A DNA stretch of 64,000 nt from Pseudorasbora parva (taxonomy: Eukaryota; Chordata; Actinopteri; Cypriniformes; Gobionidae): positions 51,471,615 to 51,535,614 of the forward strand of contig NC_090176.1 of the NCBI RefSeq assembly GCF_024679245.1. The letters run 5' to 3'. The notes beneath the pieces are model-generated. The model saw only the letters and a list, made by a program, of their open reading frames with translations. It made no database searches and had not been told where the DNA came from. Made by a program: the position numbers and the translations under genes. Shown here piece by piece: positions 11,042-25,689 of this stretch (positions are counted from its first letter, which is position 1; the number at the start of each line of letters is the position of its first letter).

Positions 11042-14000
11042 CGCTCCCTATCAGAATCCAAAGTTTCAGACGATTGGAGAAACTTTGTTTTTCGACCCAA
11101 AAAATCGAAAAGGCATACATACCCCTTTGTGTTTTTTTGGGGAAAAAAAATTGTGTTTCTCCAATCTTCTCTAAACTCTGGATTCCGATAGGGGGCGCTA
11201 AGGCGTAGACAGGAGCGCAAGTCTGGTTGCCTTAGAGCTTTCCAGAGCTGAACGGGAGCCGAAAACACATACCAGTTCCATTTTATGTAATGGCCCCCAA
11301 ATAACCAGCCCACAGATATTGCCTTTTCTATGCAAATTAGGCACTCAAATGACTTGAGAGTTAGGCGAACGTGTTCAGCTGAGTGTGCTTAGTACAATAG
11401 AGGTGTTTTAATACTCTGGAAGGCTCTAGGGCCACCAGACTTGCGTTCCTGTCTAAGCCTCAGCACCCCCTCTCAGAATCCAGAGTTTTGGACAATCAGA
11501 GAAACTTTGTTTTTCGACCCAAACAATCGAAAAGGCATACATACCCCTTTGTGTTTTTTGGTGGGGAAATGTTGTGTTTCTCCAATCTTCTCGAAACTCT
11601 GGATTCCGATAAGGGCCGCTGAGGCGTAGACAGGAGCGCAAGTCTGGTGGCCCTAGAGCCTTCCAGAGTATTAAAACACCTCTACTGTGCTAGGCACACT
11701 CAGCTGAACACGTTCACCTAAACTTTCAAGTCATTTGAGTGCCTAATTTGCAGAGTAAAGGCTATTTCTGTGGGCTGGTTATTTTGGGGACATTACATAA
11801 AATCGAACTGGTACGTCTTTGTGTTTATGGCTGCAGTTCTGCTCTGAAAGGGTCTAGGGCCACCAGACTTGCGTTCCTGTGTACGCCTCAGTGCTCCCTA
11901 TCAGAATCCAGAGTTTCAGACGATTGGAGAAACTTTGTTTTTCGACCCAAAAAATCGAAAAGGCATACATACCCCTTTGTGTTTTTTTGGGAAAAAAAAT
12001 TGTGTTTCTCCAATCTTCTCTAAACTCTGGATTCCGATAGGGGGCGCTAAGGCGTAGACAGGAGCGCAAGTCTGGTTGCCTTAGAGCTTTCCAGAGCTGA
12101 ATGGGAGCCGAAAACACATACCAGTTCCATTTTATGTAATGGCCCCCAAATAACCAGCCCACAGATATTGCCTTTTCTATGCAAATTAGGCACTCAAATG
12201 ACTTGAGAGTTAGGTGAACGTGTTCAGCTGAGTGTGCTTAGTACAATAGAGGTGTTTTAATACTCTGGAAGGCTCTAGGGCCACCAGACTTGCGTTCCTG
12301 TCTAAGCCTCAGCGCCCCCTATCAGAATCCAGAGTTTTGGACAATCCGAGAAATTTTGTTTTTTGACCCAAACAATCGAAAAGGCATACATACCCCTTTG
12401 TGTTTTTTTGGGGGGGAAACGTTGTGTTTCTCCAATCTTCTTGAAACTCTGGATTCCGATAGGGGGCGCAGAGTCGTAGACAGGAGCGCAAGTCTGGTGG
12501 CCCTAGAGCCTTCTAGAGTATTAAAACACCTCTATTGTGCTAGGCACACTCAGCTGAACACGTTCACCTAAACTTTCAAGTCATTTGAGTGCCTAATTTG
12601 CAGAGTAAAGGCTATTTCTGTTGGCCGGTTATTTTGGGGACATTACATAAAAAGGAACTGGTACGTCTTTGTGTTTATGGCTCCAGTTCAGCTCTGTAAG
12701 GATCTAGGGCCACCAGACTTGCGCTCCTGTGTACGCCTCAGCGCTCCCTATCAGAATCCAGAGTTTCAGACGATCGGAGAAACTTTGTTTTTCGACCCAA
12801 AAAATCGAAAAGGCATACATACCCCTTTGTGTTTTTTTGGGAAAAAAAAATTGTGTTTCTCCAATCTTCTCGAAACTCTGGATTCCGATAGGGGGCACTG
12901 AGGCGTAGACAGGAGCGCAAGTCTGGTTGCCTTAGAGCTTTCCAGAGCTGAACGGGAGCCGAAAACACATACCAGTTACATTTTATGTAATGGCCCCCAA
13001 ATAACCAGCCCACAGATATTGCCTTTTCTATGCAAATTAGGCACTCAAATGACTTGAGAGTTAGGTGAACGTGTTCAGCTGAGTGTGCTTAGTACAATAG
13101 AGGTGTTTTAATACTCTGGAAGGCTCTAGGGCCACTACACTTGCGTTCCTGTCTAAGCCTCAGCGCCCCCTATCAGAATCCAGAGTTTTGGACAATCAGA
13201 GAAACTTTGTTTTTCGACCCAAACAATCGAAAAGGCATACATACCCCTTTGTGTTTTTTTGGGGGGGAAACGTTGTGTTTCTCCAATGTTCTTGAAACTC
13301 TGGATTCCGATAGGGGGCGCTGAGGAGTAGACAGGAGTGCAAGTCTGGGGGCCCCTAGAGCCTTCCAGAGTATTAAAACACCTCTACTGTGCTAGGCACA
13401 CTCAGCTGAACACTTTCACCGAAACTTTCAAGTCATTTGAGTGCCTAATTGGCAGAGTAAAGGCTATTTCTGTTGGCCGGTTATTTTGGGGACATTACAT
13501 AAAATGGAACTGGTACGTCTTTGTGTTTATGGCTCCAGTTCAGCTCTGTATGGGTCTAGGGCCACCAGACTTGCGCTCCTGTGTACGCCTCAGCGCTCCC
13601 TATCAGAATCCAGAGTTTCAGACGATTGGAGAAACTTTGTTTTTCGACCCAAAAAATCGAAAAGGCATACATACCCCTTTGTGTTTTTTTGGGAAAAAAA
13701 ATTGTGTTTCTCCAATCTTCTCTAAACTCTGGATTCCGATAGGGGGCGCTAAGGCGTAGACAGGAGCGCAAGTCTGGTTGCCTTAGAGCTTTCCAGAGCT
13801 GAACGGGAGCCGAAAACACATACCAGTTCCATTTTATGTAATGGCCCCCAAATAACCAGCCCACAGATATTGCCTTTTCTATGCAAATTAGGCACTCAAA
13901 TGACTTGAGAGTTAGGTCAACGTGTTCAGCTGAGTGTCCTTAGTACAATAGAGGTGTTTTAATACTCTGGAAGGCTCTAGGGCCACCAGACTTGCGTTCC

Positions 14001-15730
14001 TGTCTAAGCCTCAGCGCCCCTATCAGAATCCAGAGTTTTGGACAATCAGAGAAACTTTGTTTTTCGACCCAAACAATCGAAAAGGCATACATACCCCTTT
14101 GTGTTTTTTGGTGGGGAAATGTTGTGTTTCTCCAATCTTCTCGAAACTCTGGATTCCGATAAGGGGCGCAGAGTCGTAGACAGGAGCGCAAGTCTGGTGG
14201 CCCTAGAGCCTTCCAGAGTATTAAAACACCTCTATTGTGCTAGGCACACTCAGCTGAACACGTTCACCTAAAATTTCAAGTCATTTGAGTGCCTAATTTG
14301 CAGAGTAAAGGCTATTTCTGTTGGCCGGTTATTTTGGGGACATTACATAAAATGGAACTGGTACGTCTGTGTTTATGGCTCCAGTTCGGCTCTGTATGGG
14401 TCTAGGGCCACCAGACTTGCGCTCCTGTGTACGCCTCAGCGCTCCCTATCAGAATCCAAAGTTTCAGACGATTGGAGAAACTTTGTTTTTCGACCCAAAA
14501 AATCGAAAAGGCATACATACCCCTTTGTGTTTTTTTGGGAAAAAAAATTGTGTTTCTCCAATCTTCTCTAAACTCTGGATTCCGATAGGGGGCGCTAAGG
14601 CGTAGACAGGAGCGCAAGTCTGGTTGCCTTAGAGCTTTCCAGAGCTGAACGGGAGCCAAAAACACATACCAGTTCCATTTTATGTAATGGCCCCCAAATA
14701 ACCAGCCCACAGATATTGCCTTTTCTATGCAAATTAGGCACTCAAATGACTTGAGAGTTAGGCGAACGTGTTCAGCTGAGTGTGCTTAGTACAATAGAGG
14801 TGTTTTAATACTCTGGAAGGCTCTAGGGCCACCAGACTTGCGTTCCTGTCTAAGCCTCAGCACCCCCTCTCAGAATCCAGAGTTTTGGACAATCAGAGAA
14901 ACTTTGTTTTTCGACCCAAACAATCGAAAAGGCATACATACCCCTTTGTGTTTTTTGGTGGGGAAATGTTGTGTTTCTCCAATCTTCTCGAAACTCTGGA
15001 TTCCGATAAGGGGCGCAGAGGCGTAGACAGGAGCGCAAGTCTGGTGGCCCTAGAGCCTTCCAGAGTATTAAAACACCTCTACTGTGCTAGGCACACTCAG
15101 CTGAACACGTTCACCTAAACTTTCAAGTCATTTGAGTGCCTAATTTGCAGAGTAAAGGCTATTTCTGTGGGCTGGTTATTTTGGGGACATTACATAAAAT
15201 CGAACTGGTACGTCTTTGTGTTTATGGCTGCAGTTCTGCTCTGAAAGGGTCTAGGGCCACCAGACTTGCGTTCCTGTGTACGCCTCAGTGCTCCCTATCA
15301 GAATCCAGAGTTTCAGACGATTGGAGAAACTTTGTTTTTCGACCCAAAAAATCGAAAAGGCATACATACCCCTTTGTGTTTTTTTGGGAAAAAAAATTGT
15401 GTTTCTCCAATCTTCTCTAAACTCTGGATTCCGATAGGGGGCGCTAAGGCGTAGACAGGAGTGCAAGTCTGGATGCCTTAGAGCTTTCCAGAGCTGAACG
15501 GGAGCCGAAAACACATACCAGTTCCATTTTATGTAATGGCCCCCAAATAACCAGCCCACAGATATTGCCTTTTCTATGCAAATTAGGCACTCAAATGACT
15601 TGAGAGTTAGGTGAACGTGTTCAGCTGAGTGTGCTTAGTACAATAGAGGTGTTTTAATACTCTGGAAGGCTCTAGGGCCACCAGACTTGCGTTCCTGTCT
15701 AAGCCTCAGCGCCCCCTATCAGAATCCAGA
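11042..15730. repeat. Higher-order repeat copy C (partial)
   Basis: Collinear with copy A at an offset of about 11041 up to roughly 15.7 kb. Beyond that the following spacer and hairpin no longer match the expected position of copy A, and a different unit order begins. Copy C shares the longer A-run near 12842 with the extra unit of copy B, hinting at its recombination history. The exact breakpoint is approximate. Confidence 0.8.
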
Positions 15731-18700
15731 GTTTTGGACTATCAGAGAAACTTTGTTTTTCGACCCAAACAATCGAAAAGGCATACATACCCCTTTGTGT
15801 TTTTTTGGGGGGGAAACGTTGTGTTTCTCCAATCTTCTTGAAACTCTGGATTCCGATAGGGGGTGCAGAGTCGTAGACAGGAGTGCAAGTCTGGTGGCCC
15901 TAGAGCCTTCCAGAGTATTAAAACACCTCTACTGTGCTAGGCACACTCAGCTGAACACGTTCACCTAAACTTTCAAGTCATTTGAGTGCCTAATTTGCAG
16001 AGTAAAGGCTATTTCTGTTGGCCGGTTATTTTGGGGACATTACATAAAATCGAACTGGTACGTCTTTGTGTTTATGGCTGCAGTTCTGCTCTGAAAGGGT
16101 CTAGGGCCACCAGACTTGCGTTCCTGTGTACGCCTCAGCGCTCCCTATCAGAATCCAGAGTTTCAGACGATTGGAGAAACTTTGTTTTTCGACCCAAAAA
16201 ATCGAAAAGGCATACATACCCCTTTGTGTTTTTTTGGGAAAAAAAATTGTGTTTCTCCAATCTTCTCTAAACTCTGGATTCCGATAGGGGGCGCTAAGGC
16301 GTAGACAGGAGTGCAAGTCTGGTTGCCTTAGAGCTTTCCAGAGCTGAACGGGAGCCGAAAACACATACCAGTTCCATTTTATGTAATGGCCCCCAAATAA
16401 CCAGCCCACAGATATTGACTTTTCTATGCAAATTAGGCACTCAAATGACTTGAGAGTTAGGTGAACGTGTTCAGCTGAGTGTGCTTAGTACAATAGAGGT
16501 GTTTTAATACTCTGGAAGGCTCTAGGGCCACCAGACTTGCGTTCCTGTCTAAGCCTCAGCGCCCCTATCAGAATCCAGAGTTTTGGACAATCAGAGAAAC
16601 TTTGTTTTTCGACCCAAACAATCGAAAAGGCATACATACCCCTTTGTGTTTTTTTGGGGGGGAAACGTTGTGTTTCTCCAATCTTCTTGAAACTCTGGAT
16701 TCCGATAGGGGGCGCTGAGGAGTAGACAGGAGTGCAACTCTGGTGGCCCTAGAGCCTTCCAGAGTATTAAAACACCTCTACTGTGCTAGGCACACTCAGC
16801 TGAACACGTTCACCTAAACTTTCAAGTCATTTGAGTGCCTAATTTGCAGAGTAAAGGCTATTTCTGTGGGCTGGTTATTTTGGGGACATTACATAAAATC
16901 GAACTGGTACGTCTTTGTGTTTATGGCTGCAGTTCTGCTCTGAAAGGGTCTAGGGCCACCAGACTTGCGTTCCTGTGTACGCCTCAACGCTCCCTATCAG
17001 AATCCAGAGTTTCAGACGATTGGAGAAACTTTGTTTTTCGACCCAAAAAATCGAAAAGGCATACATACCCCTTTGTGTTTTTTTGGGAAAAAAAATTGTG
17101 TTTCTCCAATCTTCTCTAAACTCTGGATTCCGATAGGGGGCGCTAAGGCGTAGACAGGAGCGCAAGTCTGGTTGCCTTAGAGCTTTCCAGAGCTGAATGG
17201 GAGCCGAAAACACATACCAGTTCCATTTTATGTAATGGCCCCCAAATAACCAGCCCACAGATATTGCCTTTTCTATGCAAATTAGGCACTCAAATGACTT
17301 GAGAGTTAGGTGAACGTGTTCAGCTGAGTGTGTTTAGTACAATAGAGGTGTTTTAATACTCTGGAAGGCTCTAGGGCCACCAGACTTGCGTTCCTGTCTA
17401 AGCCTCAGCGCCCCCTATCAGAATCCAGAGTTTTGGACTATCAGAGAAACTTTGTTTTTCGACCCAAACAATCGAAACGGCATACATACCCCTTTGTGTT
17501 TTTTTTGGGGGGAAACGTTGTGTTTCTCCAATCTTCTTGAAACTTCGGATTCCGATAGGGGGCGCTGAGGAGTAGACAGGAGTGCAAGTCTGGGGGCCCC
17601 TAGAGCCTTCCAGAGTATTAAAACACCTCTACTGTGCTAGGCACACTCAGCTGAACACTTTCACCGAAACTTTCAAGTCATTTGAGTGCCTAATTGGCAG
17701 AGTAAAGGCTATTTCTGTTGGCCGGTTATTTTGGGGACATTACATAAAATGGAACTGGTACATCTGTGTTTATGGCTCCAGTTCAGCTCTGTATGGGTCT
17801 AGGGCCACCAGACTTGCGCTCCTGTGTACGCCTCAGTGCTCCCTATCAGAATCCAGAGTTTGAGACGATTGGAGAAACTTTGTTTTTCGACCCAAAAAAT
17901 CGAAAAGGCATACATACCCCTTTGTGTTTTTTTGGGGAAAAAATTAGTCTTTCTCCAATCTTCTCTAAACTCTGGATTCCGATAGGGGATACTAAGGCGT
18001 AGACAGGAGCGCAAGTCTGGTTGCACTAGAGCTTTCCAGAGCTGAACGGGAGCCGAATACACATACCACTTCCATTTTATGTTATGGCCCCCAAATTACC
18101 AGCCCACAGATATTGCATATTCTATGCAAATTAGGCACTCAAATGACTTGAAAGTTAGGTGAACGTGTTCAGCTGAGTGTGCTTAGTACAATAGAGGTGT
18201 TTTAATACTCTGGAAGGCTCTAGGGCCACTACACTTGCGTTCCTGTCTAAGCCTCAGCGCCCCCTATCAGAATCCAGAGTTTTGGACAATCCGAGAAATT
18301 TTGTTTTTCGACCCAAACAATCGAAAAGGCATACATAACCCTTTGTGTTTTTTGGGGGGAAAACGTTGTGTTTCTCCAATCTTCTTGAAACTCTGGATTC
18401 CGATGGGGGGCGCTGAGGCGTAGACAGGAGTGCAAGTCTGGTGGCCCTAGAGCCTTCCAGAGTATTAAAACACCTCTACTGTGCTAGGCACACTCAGCTG
18501 AACGCTTTCACCTAAACTTTCAAGTCATTTGAGTGCCTAATTTGCAGAGTAAAGGCTATTTCTGTTGGCCGGTTATTTTGGGGACATTACATAAAATCGA
18601 ACTGGTAGGTCTTTGTGTTTATGGCTGCAGTTCAGCTCTGTATGGGTCTAGGGCCACCAGACTTGCGCTCCTGTGTACGCCTCAGCGCTCCCTATCAGAA

Positions 18701-21700
18701 TCCAGAGTTTCAGACGATCGGAGAAACTTTGTTTTTCGACCCAAAAAATCGAAAAGGCATACATACCCCTTTGTGTTTTTTTGGGAAAAAAATGTGTGTT
18801 TCTCCAATCTTCTCGAAACTCTGGATTCCGATAGGGGGCGCTGAGGCGTAGACAGGAGCGCAAGTCTGGTTTCCTTAGAGCTTTCCAGAGCTGAACGGGA
18901 GCCGAAAACACATACCAGTTACATTTTATGTAATGGCCCCCAAATAACCAGCCCACAGATATTGCCTTTTCTATGCAAACTAGGCACTCAAATGACTTGA
19001 GAGTTAGGTGAACGTGTTCAGCTGAGTGTGCTTAGTACAATAGAGGTGTTTTAATACTCTGGAAGGCTCTAGGGCCACCAGACTTGCGTTCCTGTCTAAG
19101 CCTCAGTGCCCCCTATCAGAATCCAGAGTTTTGGACTATCAGAGAAACTTTGTTTTTCGACCCAAACAATCGAAAAGGCATACATACCCCTTTGTGTTTT
19201 TTTTGGGGGGAAACGTTGTGTTTCTCCAATCTTCTTGAAACTCTGGATTCCGATAGGGGGCGCAGAGTCGTAGACAGGAGTGCAAGTCTGGTGGCCCTAG
19301 AGCCTTCCAGAGTATTAAAACACCTCTACTGTGCTAGGCACACTCAGCTGAACACGTTCACCTAAACTTTCAAGTCATTTGAGTGCCTAATTTGCAGAGT
19401 AAAGGCTATTTCTGTTGGCCGGTTATTTTGGGGACATTACATAAAATGGAACTGGTACGTCTGTGTTTATGGCTCCAGTTCAGCTCTGTATGGGTCTAGG
19501 GCCACCAGACTTGCGCTCCTGTGTACGCCTCAGCGCTCCCTATCAGAATCCAGAGTTTCAGACGATTGGAGAAACTTTGTTTTTCGACCCAAAAAATCGA
19601 AAAGGCATACATACCCCTTTGTGTTTTTGTGGGAAAAAAATGTTTGTTTCTCCAATCTTCTCGAAACTCTGGATTCCGATAGGGCCACTAACGTGTAGAC
19701 AGGAGTGCAAGTCTGGTTGCACTAGAGCTTTCCAGAGCTGAACGGGAGCCGAAAACACATACCAGTTCCATTTTATGTTATGGCCCCCAAATAACCAGCC
19801 CACAGATATTGCCTATTCTATGCAAAATAGGCACTCAAATGAATTGAAAGTTAGGTGAACGTGTTCAGCTGAGTGTGCTTAGTACAATAGAGGTGTTTTA
19901 ATACTCTGGAAGGCTCTAGGGCCACTACACTTGCGTTCCTGTCTAAGCCTCAGCGTACCCCTATCAGAATCCAGAGTTTTGGACAATCAGAGAAACTTTG
20001 TTTTTCGACCCAAACAATCGAAAAGGCATACATACCCCTTTGTGTTTTTTTTGGGGGGAAACGTTGTGTTTCTCCAATCTTCTTGAAACTCCGGATTCCG
20101 ATAGGGGGCGCTGAGGAGTAGACAGGAGTGCAAGTCTGGGGGCCCCTAGAGCCTTCCAGAGTATTAAAACACCTCTACTGTGCTAGGCACACTCAGCTGA
20201 ACACGTTCACCTAAAATTTCAAGTCATTTGAGTGCCTAATTTGCAGAGTAAAGGCTATTTCTGTTGGCCGGTTATTTTGGGGACATTACATAAAAAGGAA
20301 CAGGTACGTCTTTGTGTTTATGGCTCTAGTTCAGCTCTGTAAGGATCTAGGGCCACCAGACTTGCGCTCCTGTGTACGCCTCAGCGCTCCATATCAGAAT
20401 CCAGAGTTTCAGACGATTGGAGAAACTTTGTTTTCCGACCCAAAAAATCGAAAAGGCATACATACCCCTTTGTGTTTTTTTGGGGAAAAAATTAGTCTTT
20501 CTCCAATCTTCTCGAAACTCTGGATTCCGATAGGGGGCACTACGGTGTAGACAGGAGCGCAAGTCTGGTTGCACTAGAGCTTTCCAGAGCTGAACGGGAG
20601 CCGAATACACATACCAGTTCCATTTTATGTTATGGCCCCCAAATAACCAGCCCACAGATATTGCCTATTCTATGCAAAATAGGCACTCAAATGACTTGAA
20701 AGTTAGGTGAACGTGTTCAGCTGAGTGTGCTTAGTACAATAGAGGTGTTTTAATACTCTGAAAGGCTCTAGGGCCACCAGACTTGCGTTCCTGTCTAAGC
20801 CTCAGCGCCCCCTATCAGAATCCAGAGTTTTGGACAATCAGAGAAACTTTGTTTTTCGACCCAAACAATCGAAAAGGCAAACATACCCCTTTGTGTTTTT
20901 TGGTGGGGAAATGTTGTGTTTCTCCAATCTTCTCGAAACTCTGGATTCCGATAAGGGCCGCTGAGGCGTAGACAGGAGCGCAAGTCTGGTGGCCCTAGAG
21001 CCTTCCAGAGTATTAAAACACCTCTACTGTGCTAGGCACACTCAGCTGAACACGTTCACCTAAACTTTCAAGTCATTTGAGTGCCTAATTTGCAGAGTAA
21101 AGGCTATTTCTGTGGGCTGGTTATTTTGGGGACATTACATAAAATCGAACTGGTACGTCTTTGTGTTTATGGCTGCAGTTCAGCTCTGTAAGGATCTAGG
21201 GCCACCAGACTTGCGCTCCTATGTACGGCTCAGCGCTCCCTATCAGAATCCAGAGTTTAAGACGATTGGAGAAACTTTGTTTTTCGACCCAAAAAATCGA
21301 AAAGGCATACATACCCCTTTGTGTTTTTTGGGGGGAAAAATTGTTTCTCCAATCTTCTCTAAACTCTGGATTACGATAGGGGCCACTAAGGTGTAGACAG
21401 GAGCGCAAGTCTGGTTGCACTAGAGCTTTCCAGAGCTGAACGGGAGCCGAAAACACATACCAGTTCCATTTTAGGTTATGGCCCCCAAATAACCAGCCCA
21501 CAGATATTGCCTATTCTATGCAAATTAGGCACTCAAATGACTTGAAAGTTAGGTGAACGTGTTCAGCTGAGTGTGATTAGTACAATAGAGGTGTTTTAAT
21601 ACTCTGGAAGGCTCTAGGGCCACTACACTTGCGTTCCTGTCTAAGCCTCAGCGCCCCCTATCAGAATCCAGAGTTTTGGACAATCAGTGAAACTTTGTTT

Positions 21701-24700
21701 TTCGACCCAAACAATCGAAAAGGCATACATACCCCTTTGTGTTTTTTTTTTTTTGGGGGGGGGGGGGAATGTTGTGTTTCTCCAATCTTCTTGAAACTCT
21801 GGATTTCCGATGGGGGGGGCGCAGAGTCGTAGACAGGAGTGCAAGTCTGGTGGCCCTAGAGCCTTCCAGAGTATTAAAACACCTCTACTGTGCTAGGCAC
21901 ACTCAGCAGAACACTTTCACCTAAACTTTCAAGTCATTTGAGTGCCTAATTTGCAGAGTAAAGGCTATTTCTGTTGGCCGGTTATTTTGGGGACATTACA
22001 TAAACTCGAACTGGTAGGTCTTTGTGTTTATGGCTGCAGTCCTGCTCTGAAAGGGTCTAGGGCCACCAGACTTCCGTTCCTGTGTACGCCTCAGCACTCC
22101 CTATCAGAATCCAGAGTTTCAGACGATCGGAGAAACTTTGATTTTCGACCCAAAAAATCGAAAAGGCATACATACCCCTTTGTGTTTTTTTGGGAAAATT
22201 TTTTTGTGTTTCTCCAATCTTCTCTAAACTCTGGATTCCGATAGGGGGCGCTGAGGCGTTGACAGGAGCGCAAGTCTGGTTGCCTTAGAGCTTTCCAGAG
22301 CTGAACGGGAGCCGAAAACACATATCAGTTCCATTTTATGTAATGGCCCCCAAATAACCAGCCCACAGATATTGCCTTTTCTATGCAAATTAGGCACTCA
22401 AATGACTTGAGAGTTAGGTGAATGTGTTCAGCTGAGTGTGCTTAGTACAATAGAGGTGTTTTAATACTCTGAAAGGCTCTAGGGCCACCAGACTTGCGTT
22501 CCTGTCTAAGCCTCAGCGCCCCCTTTCAGAATCCAGAGATTTGGACAATCAGAGAAACTTTGTTTTTCGACCCAAACAATCGAAAAGGCATACATACCCC
22601 TTTGTGTTATTTTGGCGGGGAAACGTTGTGTTTCTCCAATCTTCTTGAAACTCTGGATTCCGATAGGGGGCGCTGAGGAGTAGACAGGAGTGCAAGTCTG
22701 GGGGCCCCTAGAGCCTTCCAGAGTATTAAAACACCTCTACTGTGCTAGGCACACTCAGCTGAACACTTTCACCTAAACTTTCAAGTCATTTGAGTGCCTA
22801 ATTTGCAGAGTAAAGGCTATTTCTGTGGGCTGGTTATTTTGGGGACATTACATAAAATCGAACTGGTACGTCTTTGTGTTTATGGCTGCAGTTCTGCTCT
22901 GAAAGGGTCTAGGGCCACCAGACTTGCGTTCCTGTGTACGCCTCAGCGCTCCCTATCAGAATCCAGAGTTTCAGACGATTGGAGAAACTTTGTTTTTCAA
23001 CCCAAAAAATCGAAAAGGCATACATACCCCTTTGTGTTTTTTTTGGGAAAAAAAATTGTGTTTCTCCAATCTTCTCGAAACTCTGGATTCCGATAGGGGG
23101 CACTAAGGCGTAGACAGGAGCGCAAGTCTGGTTGCACTAGAGCTTTCCAGAGCTGAACGGGAGCCGAATACACATACCAGTTCCATTTTATGTTATGGCC
23201 CCCAAATAACCAGCCCACAGATATTGCCTATTCTATGCAAATTAGGCACTCAAATGACTTGAAAGTTAGGTGAACGTTTTCAGCTGAGTGTGCTTAGTAC
23301 AATAGAGGTGTTTTAATACTCTGGAAGAATCTAGGGCCACTACACTTGCGTTCCTGTCTAAGCCTCAGCGCCCCCCTATCAGAATCCAGAGTTTTGGACA
23401 ATCAGAGAAACTTTGTTTTTCGACCCAAACAATCGAAAAGGCATACATACCCCTTTGTGGGTTTTTTTTGTGGGGGGGGGGGGAATGTTGTGTTTCTCCA
23501 ATCTTCTTGAAACTCTGGATTCCGATGGGGGGCGCAGAGTCGTAGACAGGAGCGCAAGTCTGGTTGCCTTAGAGCTTTCCAGAGCTGAACGGGAGCCGAA
23601 AACACATACCAGTTCCATTTTATGTAATGGCCCCCAAATAACCAGCCCACAGATATAGCTTTTTCTATGCAAATTAGGCACTCAAATGACTTGAGAGTTA
23701 GGTGAACGTGTTCAGCTGAGTGTGCTAAGTAAAATAGAGGTGTTTTAATACTCTGAAAGGCTCTAGGGCCACCAGACTTGCGTTCCTGTCTAAGCCTCAG
23801 CGCCCCCTATCAGAATCCAGAGTTTTGGACAATCAGAGAAACTTTGTTTTTCGACCCAAACAATCGAAAAGGCAAACATACCCCTTTGTGTTTTTTGGTG
23901 GGGAAATGTTGTGTTTCTCCAATCTTCTTGAAACTCTGGATTCTGATGGGGGGCGCAGAGTCGTAGACAGGAGTGCAAGTCTGGTGGCCCTAGAGCCTTC
24001 CAGAGTATTAAAACACCTCTACTGTGCTAGGCACACTCAGCTGAACACGTTCACCTAAAATTTCAAGTCATTTGAGTGCCTAATTTGCAGAGTAAAGGCT
24101 ATTTCTGTTGGCCGGTTATTTTGGGGACATTACATAAAAAGGAACTGGTACGTCTTTGTGTTTATGGCTCTAGTTCAGCTCTGTAAGGATCTAGGGCCAC
24201 CAGACTTGCGCTCCTGTGTACGCCTCAGCGCTCCATATCAGAATCCAGAGTTTCAGACAATTGGAGAAACTTTGTTTTCCGACCCAAAAAATCGAAAAGG
24301 CATACATACCCCTTTGTGTTTTTTTGGGGAAAAAATTAGTCTTTCTCCAATCTTCTCGAAACTCTGGATTCCGATAGGGGGCACTAAGGCGTAGACAGGA
24401 GCGCAAGTCTGGTTGCACTAGAGCTTTCCAGAGCTGAACGGGAGCCGAATACACATACCAGTTCCATTTTATGTTATGGCCCCCAAAAAACCAGCCCACA
24501 GATATTGCCTATTCTATGCAAATTAGGCACTCAAATGACTTGAAAGTTAGGTGAACGTGTTCAGCTGAGTGTGCTTAGTACAATAGAGGTGTTTTAATAC
24601 TCTGGAAGGCTCTAGGGCCACTACACTTGCGTTCCTGTCTAAGCCTCAGCGCCCCCTATCAGAATCCAGAGTTTTGGACAATCAGAGAAACTTTGTTTTT

Positions 24701-25689
24701 CGACCCAAACAATCGAAAAGGCATACATACCCCTTTGTGTTTTTTGGTGGGGAAATGTTGTGTTTCTCCAATCTTCTCGAAACTCTGGATTCCAATTGGG
24801 GGTGCTGAGGTGTAGACAGGAGTGCAAGTCTGGTGGCCCTAGAGCCTTCCAGAGTATTAAAACACCTCTACTGTGCTAGGCACACTCAGCTGAACACTTT
24901 CACCGAAACTTTCAAGTCATTTGAGTGCCTAATTTGCAGAGTAAAGGCTATTTCTGTTGGCCGGTTATTTTGGGGACATTACATAAAAACGAACTGGTAC
25001 GTCTTTTTGTTTATGGCTCCAGTTCAGCTCTGTAAGGATCTAGGGCCACCAGACTTGCACTCCTGTGTACGCCTCAGCACTCCCTATCAGAATCCAGAGA
25101 TTCAGACGATTGGAGAAACTTTGTTTTTCGACCCAAACAATCGAAAAGGCAAACATACCCCTTTGTGTTTTTGTGGGAAAAAATATGTGTGTTTCTCCAA
25201 TCTTCTCGAAACTCTGGATTCCGATAGGGGGCGCTAAGGCGTAGACAGGAACGCAAGTCTGGTTGCACTAGAACTTTCCAGAGCTGAACGGGAGCCGAAA
25301 ACACATACCAGTTCCATTTTATGTAATGGCCCCCAAATAACCAGCCCACAGATATTGCCTTTTCTATGCAAATTAGGCACTCAAATGACTTGAGAGTTAG
25401 GTGAACGTGTTCAGCTGAGTGTGCTTAGTACAATAGATGTGGTTAATACTCTGGAAGGCTCTAGGGCCACCAGACTTGCGTTCCTGTCTAAGCCTCAGCG
25501 CCCCCTATCAGAATCCAGAGTTTTGGACAATCAGAGAAACTTTGTTTTTCGACCCAAACAATCGAAAAGGCATACATACCCCTTTGTGTTTTTTTGGGGG
25601 GGGAAATGTTGTGTTTCTCCAATCTTCTCGAAAATCTGGATTCCAATAAGGGGCGCTGAAGTGTAGACAGGAGTGCAAGTCTGGTGGCC
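15731..25689. repeat. Diverged part of the satellite array
   Basis: Units keep the H-S-H-S' plan but show more substitutions, for example TTATGTTATGGCC for TTATGTAATGGCC, CACTACACTTGCG for CACCAGACTTGCG, GTTGCACTAGAG for GTTGCCTTAGAG, and loop T/G runs expanded near 21741-21768 and 23459-23483. No long near-identical higher-order block is evident here. This is the usual pattern towards the edge of a satellite, where homogenisation is weaker. Confidence 0.85.
23141..23985. repeat. Break in spacer alternation: S-H-S
   Basis: A forward spacer S (23141-23329) is followed by a hairpin and then by another forward spacer S (about 23575-23760) instead of S'. The next hairpin is followed by S' as usual. 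The hairpin in between starts with an H2-type left arm and ends with GTTGCCTTAGAG, an H1-type right arm, so it is a recombinant hairpin. Confidence 0.85.
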
